Below, one piece after another: positions 24,737 through 33,807 of a DNA stretch of 64,000 nt (within the stretch, counting starts at the first letter, position 1; the number at the start of each line of letters is the position of its first letter). Below the pieces are notes generated by a model. That model was given only the letters and a program-made list of their open reading frames with translations, searched no databases and had not been told where the DNA came from. Both the position numbers and the translations under genes were made by a program. The stretch is from Streptomyces hundungensis (lineage in GTDB: Bacteria; Actinomycetota; Actinomycetes; Streptomycetales; Streptomycetaceae): contig NZ_CP032698.1 in assembly GCF_003627815.1 (NCBI RefSeq), positions 6,386,001-6,450,000 of the forward strand, read 5' to 3'.

Positions 24737-25605
24737 GGGGTGTCTCCTTCGGTGCTTGTGGTGCTGCTCTGCGCTGTTTCGGCGGCTTCTACTTCGGCGA
24801 GTTCTTCTTCTCCGGGGGCGCCTTCGAAGGGGGTGCCGAGGTAGGCGGCGATGACGCGTTCGTCTGCTTGGACGATGTCTGGGGTGCCTTCGACGAGTTT
24901 TTCGCCTTGGACGAGGACGGAGACGCGGTCGCAGAGGTTCATGATGAAGCGCATGTCGTGCTCGATGACGAGGACGGCGATGCCTTGGTCGCGGATGGCG
25001 AAGATGAGTTCTTCGGCGGCGCGGGTTTCTTGGGGGTTCATGCCGGCGGTGGGCTCGTCGAGGAGGAGGAGTCCGGGTTCGCTGGCGAGTGCGCGGGCGA
25101 TTTCGAGCTTGCGTTGTTCGCCGTAGGGGAGGTTGCGGCTGAGGTGGTCTGCTTTTGCGGCGAGTCCTGTGAACTCGAGGAGTTCCATGGCTCGTTCGCG
25201 GGATGCGTTTTCTGCTTTTTTGAATCCGGGGAGGCGCAGGAGTGCGGACCAGAGGCCTTCTTTGGTGCGGGTGTGGCGGCCGACGAGGACGTTTTCCAGG
25301 ACGGTCATGTTGGGGAAGAGGCGGATGTTCTGGAAGGTGCGGGCGACGCCGGCTTGGGTGACGAGGTGGGGTTTGGGGGGAAGGACGGTGTCTTTGTAGG
25401 TGACTTTGCCTTCGGTGGGGACGTACAGGCCGGTGAGGCAGTTGAAGAAGGTGGTTTTGCCTGCGCCGTTGGGTCCGATGAGGCCGACGATTTCGCCGCT
25501 GTTGACGGTGAGGTCGACGTTGCGTACGGCGGTGAGGCCGCCGAAGCGCATGGTGACGCCGCTGGCGTGGAGGACGGTGTTGGTCGTGGTGGTCATGCTG
25601 GTCAC
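24733..25605 (-). CDS. livG: branched-chain amino acid ABC transporter ATP-binding protein LivG
   Basis: 290 residues from a GTG start that overlaps the livM stop (GTGA). Walker A GPNGAGKTTFFN (about 43-54), signature LPYGEQRKLEIARAL (LivG-type, lacking the usual SGG), Walker B LLLLDEPTAGMNPQE and the switch His in VIEHDMRF are present. The C-terminal tail past residue 255 is longer and acidic compared with E. coli LivG. It pairs with LivF. Confidence 0.94.
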   Translation of the reverse strand: MTSMTTTTNTVLHASGVTMRFGGLTAVRNVDLTVNSGEIVGLIGPNGAGKTTFFNCLTGLYVPTEGKVTYKDTVLPPKPHLVTQAGVARTFQNIRLFPNMTVLENVLVGRHTRTKEGLWSALLRLPGFKKAENASRERAMELLEFTGLAAKADHLSRNLPYGEQRKLEIARALASEPGLLLLDEPTAGMNPQETRAAEELIFAIRDQGIAVLVIEHDMRFIMNLCDRVSVLVQGEKLVEGTPDIVQADERVIAAYLGTPFEGAPGEEELAEVEAAETAQSSTTSTEGDTP

Positions 25606-27410
25606 GCCCCCGCCTTGGTGACGCCGACGGGTGTGTCGGTGAGGGTGGTGTCGGGTGTGTCGAGTTGGCCGGTTTCGTGGAATTCGAGCTTTTTCCTGCG
25701 GTCGGCGATGATGCCTTCGGGGCGCAGGCGCATGAGGACGATGAGGGCTATTCCGAAGAGGAGTAGTTGGTAGTCCTGCATGAATTGGAGTTTGGCCGGG
25801 ATGAGGTAGAGCAGGGAGGCGCCGATGAGGGGTCCGCTCATGGTTCCCATGCCGCCGAGGATGACGGCGGCGAGGAGGAAGGCGGAGTTGGGGGGTACGG
25901 AGCCGGCGAATTGGTATTGCTCGGGGGTGACGGTGCTGGTGAGGTGGCCTTGTACGGTGCCGGCGAGTCCGGCGAGGGTGGCGCCGAGTGCGAAGGCGAT
26001 GAGTTTGACGCGGAAGCCGTTGATGCCCATGGCGGTGGCGGCGGTTTCGTCTTCGCGGATGGCGACCCAGGCGCGGCCGATGCGGGAGTCGGCGCTGCGT
26101 CGGAAGACGGTGACGACGATGAGGGTGATGACGAGCATCAGGAGGTAGTAGTTGCCGGGTTTGCCGAGGGTGAAGCCGGCGACGTCGTGGCTGATGCCGA
26201 GGTCGTATCCGAAGATCGTGATGTCGGGGATGGCGGGGATGCCGCGGGAGCCGTTGGTGACGTTGGGTCCGCTGTTCCCGTTGAGGTTGTTCATGGTGAT
26301 GCGGAAGATCTCACCGAAGCCGAGGGTGACGATGGCGAGGTAGTCGCCGCGTAGGCGCAGGGTGGGGGCGCCGATGAGGACGCCGAAGATGAGGGATGCG
26401 CCGGCGCCGACGAGGATGGCGGCCCAGAACGGGAAGTGGACGCCGATGCTGGAGGTGCTCGCGCCGGAGACGAGGGCGGCGGCGTAGGCGCCGACGCCGA
26501 GGAAGGCGACGTAGCCGAGGTCGAGGAGGCCGGCGAGGCCGACGACGACGTTGAGGCCGAGGGCGACGGTGGCGAAGATGAGGATGTTGGCGCCGATGAG
26601 GGCGTATTCGTCGCTGGATTGTGTGAAGGGGAAGCAGATCGCGGCGACGAAGGCGGCGCTGAGGGTGACGGTGCGGTGGTGTGCCGTGAGTGCGGAGAGG
26701 CGGGCGATGAGGCCGGCTTGGGTGATGGCGGCGAACGTGAACACGGCGGTGATGAGGAAGCCGATGAACAGTTCGGTGTAGGCGGTGTCGATGCCGTACG
26801 CGAAGACGTAGAGGCCGATGGCGAAGGCGGCGACGATGATGAGGATGCCGGCCCAGTCGGGGATGGCCCGGGCGGGGCGGGGGCTGGGGGCGGCGAGGGT
26901 GTGGCGGATGCGTTGCCAGGTGTTGTCGCCGGTGGTGTCGGTTCCGGGGGTGTCGCCGGGGAGGGCGAAGGCGGCGATGAGGGCGATGAGGGAGCCGAGG
27001 CCGGAGACGTAGGCGCCGGGTTCGAGGTTGACGATGCCGCCGAGGTCGGCGGAGATCGCGCCGAGGGTGTAGCCGGTGGTGCCGAAGGTGGCGAGGGCGA
27101 GGAGGCGCAGGGGGGCGTAGGTGCCGCCGGGGGTGAGCCAGCGCAGTCCGGGGACGCCGTAGGTGGAGAGGGCGAAGAGGATGGTGAGGGCTGCGGTGGT
27201 GAGGGTGAGGAGTTGGAGGCCGCCGGGGTAGCCGGTGACGGTGAGGTCGCCGGGGAAGTCGCTGGTCCAGGTCCATGCCAGGAAGGTGCCGATGAGGGCG
27301 GTGGTGGCGCCGGCGGTGACGGTGTGCCGGGCGAGGGTGGTGGGCAGCGGGATGAGGGGGGCCGCGCTGTCGGTGGCGGCGGGGGTGTTGATGTTGGTCA
27401 TGGTGGTCAC
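25602..27410 (-). CDS. livM: branched-chain amino acid ABC transporter permease LivM (extended N-terminus)
   Basis: 602 residues from GTG 27410, chosen because it overlaps the livH stop as GTGA; ATG 27401 is three codons in. The C-terminal 330 residues are the conserved BPD_transp_2 permease (ATVALGLNVVVGLAGLLDLGYVAFLGVGAYAAAL, RRSADSRIGRAWVAIREDE). The first ~260 residues add about six further membrane segments absent from E. coli LivM, an actinobacterial extension of unknown role. It forms the membrane channel with LivH. Confidence 0.92.
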   Translation of the reverse strand: MTTMTNINTPAATDSAAPLIPLPTTLARHTVTAGATTALIGTFLAWTWTSDFPGDLTVTGYPGGLQLLTLTTAALTILFALSTYGVPGLRWLTPGGTYAPLRLLALATFGTTGYTLGAISADLGGIVNLEPGAYVSGLGSLIALIAAFALPGDTPGTDTTGDNTWQRIRHTLAAPSPRPARAIPDWAGILIIVAAFAIGLYVFAYGIDTAYTELFIGFLITAVFTFAAITQAGLIARLSALTAHHRTVTLSAAFVAAICFPFTQSSDEYALIGANILIFATVALGLNVVVGLAGLLDLGYVAFLGVGAYAAALVSGASTSSIGVHFPFWAAILVGAGASLIFGVLIGAPTLRLRGDYLAIVTLGFGEIFRITMNNLNGNSGPNVTNGSRGIPAIPDITIFGYDLGISHDVAGFTLGKPGNYYLLMLVITLIVVTVFRRSADSRIGRAWVAIREDETAATAMGINGFRVKLIAFALGATLAGLAGTVQGHLTSTVTPEQYQFAGSVPPNSAFLLAAVILGGMGTMSGPLIGASLLYLIPAKLQFMQDYQLLLFGIALIVLMRLRPEGIIADRRKKLEFHETGQLDTPDTTLTDTPVGVTKAGA

Positions 27411-28336
27411 GCCCTGTCCGCGACGCGTTCGCCTAGCAGGCCTTGGGGTCGCACGAGGAGGACGACGATGAGGAGGACGAAGGCCCATACGTCCTTCCAG
27501 GCGCCGCCGCCGAAGAGTTCCATGCTGGGGATGTTGCCGATGTAGCCGACGGCGAGTGCTTCGGCGAGTCCGAGGACGATGCCGCCGAGCATGGCTCCGT
27601 AGATGTTGCCGATGCCGCCGAGTACGGCTGCGGTGAAGGCTTTGAGGCCCATGATGAAGCCCATGCGGAAGCCGACTTGGCCGTTGTGGAGGCCGTAGCC
27701 GACGGCGGCGACGGCGGCGAACGCGGCGCCGATGGCGAAGGCCATGACGATGATGCGGTCGGTGTTGATGCCCATGAGCTTGGCGGTGTCGGGGTCCTGG
27801 GCGGTGGCCTGCATGCCGCGGCCGGTGCGGGTCTTGGTGACGTAGAAGCCGAGGGCGATCATGCAGACGGGGGCGGCGATGAGGATGAAGAGGTCGCCGC
27901 GTTGGATGTTGGCGCCGAGGACGTGGAAGGGGCTGCCGTCGAACTGCGGGAAGGAGCGGTCCTTCTTGGCGTCCGGGTACCACTTCCATACGGCTTGCTG
28001 GAGGGCGAGGGAGAGGCCGATCGCGGTGATGAGCGGGGCGAGGCGGGGGGCGCCGCGCAGGGGCCGGTAGGCGAAGCGCTCGGCTGCGGTGGCGACGAGT
28101 ACGGAGACGATGACGCCGCCGATGATCATGAGCGGGATGGCGGCGAGGAGGGAGAAGCCTGAGGGGAGTGCGAGGAACACGGTGAGTGCCCCGAAGCCCC
28201 CGACCATGAATATCTCGCCGTGGGCGAAGTTGATGAGCTGGACAATGCCGTAGACCATCGTGTAGCCGATCGCGATGAGTCCGTACATCGCGCCGAGGAT
28301 GAGTCCATTGGCCAGCTGTTGCGGCAGTTCGTGCAC
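27407..28336 (-). CDS. livH: branched-chain amino acid ABC transporter permease LivH
   Basis: 309 residues from GTG 28336 with GGAGG upstream. Typical LivH features: N-terminal QQLANGLILGAMYGLIAIGYTMVYGIVQLINFAHGE, a permease motif and about eight membrane helices, ending with the conserved LLVRPQGLLGERV. It is the first gene after the intercistronic hairpin at 28370-28404, and overlaps livM by GTGA. Confidence 0.94.
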   Translation of the reverse strand: MHELPQQLANGLILGAMYGLIAIGYTMVYGIVQLINFAHGEIFMVGGFGALTVFLALPSGFSLLAAIPLMIIGGVIVSVLVATAAERFAYRPLRGAPRLAPLITAIGLSLALQQAVWKWYPDAKKDRSFPQFDGSPFHVLGANIQRGDLFILIAAPVCMIALGFYVTKTRTGRGMQATAQDPDTAKLMGINTDRIIVMAFAIGAAFAAVAAVGYGLHNGQVGFRMGFIMGLKAFTAAVLGGIGNIYGAMLGGIVLGLAEALAVGYIGNIPSMELFGGGAWKDVWAFVLLIVVLLVRPQGLLGERVADRA

Positions 28337-28369
28337 CGCGGGGCCTCCGTGGATGTGAGCAGATATGGC

Positions 28370-28404
28370 ACCGCGCGGGAGCGCTGGTGGCGCTCCCGCG
28401 CGGT
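28370..28404 (-). terminator. intercistronic hairpin between livK and livH, probable partial terminator
   Basis: A perfect 14-bp stem (ACCGCGCGGGAGCG 28370-28383 with CGCTCCCGCGCGGT 28391-28404) and a 7-nt loop sits between the binding-protein gene and the permeases. It would reduce read-through or protect the livK mRNA 3' end, giving more binding protein than transporter. That role is inferred from similar importers. Confidence 0.65.
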
Positions 28405-28436
28405 CCTTGGGTTGCGGCGTGGCGGGATTCGCCGGG

Positions 28437-29666
28437 TTACGGCTTGTAGGCCTCGCTGAGCTCGGGCTTCCAGGCGCCGTCGGTGACCTTGTAGGCGGTC
28501 ATCATCGTGTTGGTGGTGTCGCCGTACTCGTCGAAGGAGACGGGGCCGGTGACTCCGTCGAACTTGACCTTGCCGACGGCGTCGAGGACCTTGGCGCGCA
28601 GGTCGCTGTCGGGGAGCTTGCCGTTGTTGGCGGTGACGACGTCCTTGACGGCCTGGATGATGGCCCAGGTGGCGTCGTAGGTGCCGCCCCCGTAGGCCTC
28701 GTAGGCGTCCTTGTAGTTGGCGGCCTTGTAGTTCGCGATGAAGTTCTTCGCGGAGTCGAGCTGCTCGACGGGCTTGCCGACGGAGGTGGCGAGGTCGCCG
28801 GTGGCCTTCTTGTTGAGCTTGATGAAGTCGGCGCTGTAGATGCCGTCGCCGCCCATGAGGGGGATGTTGGTGCCGCTGTCCTTGAGCTGCTGGGACAGGG
28901 GGCCGGCGGCGGGGTATTCGCCGCCGTAGTAGAGGGCCTTGGCGCCGGTGGCCTTGACCTTGGCGACGATGGCGTTGAAGTCGCGGTCGTCGGGGTTGAT
29001 GTGGTCGCTTCCGACGATCTTGCCGCCGAGCTTGGTGAAGGTGTCCTTGAAGGACGCGGCGAGGCCGGCGCCGTAGGTCTTCTGGTCGTCGATGAGGTAG
29101 ACCGAGTCGAGCTTGGCGTTGTTGAACAGGTACTTGGCGGCGAAGGCGCCCTGGACCTGGTCGGTGGTGGCGGTGCGGAAGAAGGTCTTGTAGGGGCGCT
29201 TCTTGGTGCCGGTCTTCCAGCCGTCGCCCTGGGTCAGCTCGGTGCCCGTGTTGGCGGGGGATATCTGGGTGAGGCCGGCGTCGTTGAGCGGCTTCTGCAT
29301 GGACTGCGAGACGCTGGAGTTCAGGGGGCCGACGACGCCGACGACGCTCTTGTCGCCGATGAACTTGGTGGCGTTCTGCTGGCCGACGGAGGGCTGGGCC
29401 TGGTCGTCGAGCGGCTGGGTCTTGAACTCGACGCCGGGGACGAGGTTCTGCTTGTTCGCCGTCTGGGCGGCGAGGTCGGCGGAGTTCTTGATGCCGAGGC
29501 CGAGGGCGGACAGGTCACCCGTGAGGGGTGCGTCGACGCCTATGACGACGGTCTGCTTCTTGCCGCTGCTGTCGTCGCCGCCTTTGTCGCGCGAGCCGCA
29601 GGCGGTGAGTGTGAGTGCGCCTGTGGTGAGCACTGTGGTGAGGATGAGCAAGGAACGGTGTCGCAC
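28437..29666 (-). CDS. livK: branched-chain amino acid ABC transporter substrate-binding lipoprotein LivK
   Basis: 409 residues from GTG 29666, with AAGGAC ahead of the start; longer readings would run through the promoter. A lipoprotein signal ends in LTLTACGS (lipidated Cys about residue 23), followed by a Gly/Ser/Asp/Lys-rich tether. The periplasmic-binding fold type I (Peripla_BP_6) starts at VVIGVDAPLTGDLSALGLGIKNSADLA. It captures Leu/Ile/Val or related amino acids outside the cell. It is first in livKHMGF. Confidence 0.94.
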   Translation of the reverse strand: MRHRSLLILTTVLTTGALTLTACGSRDKGGDDSSGKKQTVVIGVDAPLTGDLSALGLGIKNSADLAAQTANKQNLVPGVEFKTQPLDDQAQPSVGQQNATKFIGDKSVVGVVGPLNSSVSQSMQKPLNDAGLTQISPANTGTELTQGDGWKTGTKKRPYKTFFRTATTDQVQGAFAAKYLFNNAKLDSVYLIDDQKTYGAGLAASFKDTFTKLGGKIVGSDHINPDDRDFNAIVAKVKATGAKALYYGGEYPAAGPLSQQLKDSGTNIPLMGGDGIYSADFIKLNKKATGDLATSVGKPVEQLDSAKNFIANYKAANYKDAYEAYGGGTYDATWAIIQAVKDVVTANNGKLPDSDLRAKVLDAVGKVKFDGVTGPVSFDEYGDTTNTMMTAYKVTDGAWKPELSEAYKP

Positions 29667-30061
29667 GGTGGGTCCTTTCCCTGGCGCGGCCTCCTCGTGG
29701 CGAGGTGCCGTGTCGGTCGCCGGGCCGTACTGAGTGGTGAAGGCCGTGCAGTAGTCGCACCCGGCGGCGCGGTGACTGGCCGTGACTCTAGGCGCAGCTG
29801 AGGGGGGTGGGGAGCGGCCGGGACAGGATGTGACTTTCTTGTTATGCCAAGGCCAAACCTTGAGGGCACAGGGCTGACAATTTGTACATTTTGGGGCGTG
29901 GGGATTTCTCGCATGATGAGAACGCCCTGTTCCGCTAAGGGGCTTGAGGGGATCATGGTGCTGACAGGGCCCGGTGCGTCCGGAACCCGGTCGGTGGCCG
30001 GGCGGGTGCGTTCCGGTGGCCGGTTTGCGATCTTGACCCTCGCCATGATCGTTACGCTGTG
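29667..30061. other. 395-bp non-coding region upstream of livK
   Basis: No convincing gene. An AT-richer block at about 29830-29905 carries an inverted repeat CAAGG-n5-CCTTG (29848-29862) and, 24 bp on, a TGTACA core (29883-29888). These are on the livK promoter side, so they could be regulator sites for the transporter. I could not assign a clear -10/-35 pair. Confidence 0.5.
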
Positions 30062-30514
30062 TTACGAGGAGGTGGGCTGCTCGGGCTGTTTCGTCTGCGC
30101 CCAAGGGTCGGTCGTCGGGGTGCCGTTGCGATAGCGCTCGTCGCAACCCTGCTTGGCCCGCTGCTCGATGACGCGGTCACCGGCCGCCGCCCCGTGGGCC
30201 GCGCGCTCGGTGCGCGCCGCGGCCAGCGCCGTCAGAAGGATCGCGTTCTGCCCGTCCGACAGGCCCTTCTCCTGGTAGTCCAGACCCGAGCCCTGCCCCT
30301 GGTCCAGCTCCTGCTCCGCCCAGTACGTGACCAGGTGGGCGCAGAGTTCCGCGGGTGAAGTGACGTGCGGGGAGGGCGAGTTGATGCTCGGGGCGGTGGT
30401 GGAGGGGGTGCCGCGCGGGGGCGCCGCGGTGGTCGAGCAGCCCGCCAGGGCGGCCGATACGGCGAGCGCGCCCATCAGTGTCCACCGTGCCCGGGGCCGC
30501 GCTCGGGGTGTCAT
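30062..30514 (-). CDS. small putative lipoprotein
   Basis: 150 residues. A twin-Arg-like basic N-terminus and hydrophobic core end in the lipobox SAALAGCST (lipidated Cys about residue 26), then a Thr/Pro/Ser-rich linker. The rest has two further cysteines (LCAHLV, GCDERYR), which could form a disulfide. No known domain recognised. It lies between livK and the thioesterase gene, all on the minus strand; a hairpin at 30549-30580 is in its leader. Confidence 0.7.
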   Translation of the reverse strand: MTPRARPRARWTLMGALAVSAALAGCSTTAAPPRGTPSTTAPSINSPSPHVTSPAELCAHLVTYWAEQELDQGQGSGLDYQEKGLSDGQNAILLTALAAARTERAAHGAAAGDRVIEQRAKQGCDERYRNGTPTTDPWAQTKQPEQPTSS

Positions 30515-30548
30515 GACACGACGTTAAGGCGCGGCCCGTGAGCTGACA

Positions 30549-30580
30549 ATGGCCGGTGAGTCCTCGACTCGACCGGCCAT
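30549..30580 (-). terminator. hairpin 35 bp upstream of the lipoprotein gene
   Basis: ATGGCCGGT (30549-30557) and ACCGGCCAT (30572-30580) pair perfectly around 14 nt. It could end the thioesterase transcript or be a leader element of the lipoprotein gene. Confidence 0.35.
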
Positions 30581-30749
30581 CGCTTCCTCAACTCGGCTTG
30601 TACGTACCGGAGTTGGTCGATCCGCACGCGGCGGGGGCCGCACCGACGCTCGGGTGGTCCGCTCCGTGGCGGGGTCCCTACCGCGGTCGGGTGGCCCGCG
30701 TCGCGCGGGCGCCGCGCCGCCCCGCGCGCCGGGCGCGTCTCGCGGGTGC

Positions 30750-31217
30750 TCAGCCCGCGAGGCCCTGCGCATCACGCAGCAGGCAGGTCAGCCGGGCCGT
30801 GCAGACCCGCTTGTCCTGCTCGTCGGTGATGACGACCTCGTACGTCGCCGTGGAGCGGCCCCGGTGCACGGGGGTGGCGACGCCGGTGACCAGGCCGCTG
30901 CGCACCCCCCGGTGGTGGGTGCAGTTCAGGTCGACCCCGACAGCGATCTTGGTGCTGCCGCCGTGCAGCATGGAGCCGACCGAGCCGAGCGTCTCGGCGA
31001 GCACCGCGGAGGCCCCGCCGTGCAGCAGCCCGTACGGCTGGGTGTTGCCCTCGACGGGCATGGTGCCCACGACCTTGTCCGCCGAGGCCTCGATGATCTG
31101 CACCCCCATGCGGGTGCCCAGATGGCCGGCGGAGAACATGGCGGGCAGGTCGACGCCGAGGGCCGCGTACTCATCGAGGACTTCCTGCGGAAACTTCACG
31201 CTGCGCTGCTCGCCCAT
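30750..31217 (-). CDS. hotdog-fold acyl-CoA thioesterase, PaaI family
   Basis: 155 residues. It has the PaaI-type hotdog signature: QPYGLLHGGASAVLAETLGSVGS (about 60-82, with His-Gly-Gly and Glu as active-site elements), then KIAVGVDLNCTHHRGVRSG and a final ATYEVVITDEQDKRVCTARLTCLL strand. It probably hydrolyses aromatic or short acyl-CoA thioesters in the cytoplasm. An 18-bp palindrome 60 bp upstream is a likely operator. Confidence 0.88.
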   Translation of the reverse strand: MGEQRSVKFPQEVLDEYAALGVDLPAMFSAGHLGTRMGVQIIEASADKVVGTMPVEGNTQPYGLLHGGASAVLAETLGSVGSMLHGGSTKIAVGVDLNCTHHRGVRSGLVTGVATPVHRGRSTATYEVVITDEQDKRVCTARLTCLLRDAQGLAG

Positions 31218-31276
31218 GGGCTCCGGCTCCGTTCATCTGCGCTCGCACTGCTGTGTCCGCACCGTCATACCAGATG

Positions 31277-31294
31277 CCTGAGCAAACGCTTAGG
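31277..31294. promoter_or_regulatory. 18-bp palindrome upstream of the thioesterase gene, candidate operator
   Basis: CCTGAGCAAACGCTTAGG reads CCT-n-AGC-n4-GCT-n-AGG on both strands. It is in the 79-bp gap between the thioesterase start (31217) and the molybdoenzyme stop (31297). The size and position fit a TetR-type repressor; no regulator is nearby. Confidence 0.5.
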
Positions 31295-31296
31295 AC

Positions 31297-33597
<2,301 letters not shown>

Positions 33598-33807
33598 GCG
33601 CTGCTCCCCTTCGAGCGAACACGAGATGCGTACGCCTTCGATCCTGTCACGCCGCACCGACAGCCGTGCGGCCCACGCCCCGGCCGGGGCGGGCGCGGGG
33701 CGGGCGCGCGGTGGACGCGGGGTCAGACCCGGGGGCGGGCCCGGGGCGGACCGGGGGCGGGCGGGGACTGGCGGGGATTGTCAGTGGGGCGTGGCAGGAT
33801 CGGGGTC

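Noticed and set aside
29844-30134. 96-codon reading in the livK upstream region
   Set aside because: It overlaps the lipoprotein gene, has no ribosome site and no recognisable family, so the region is treated as non-coding.
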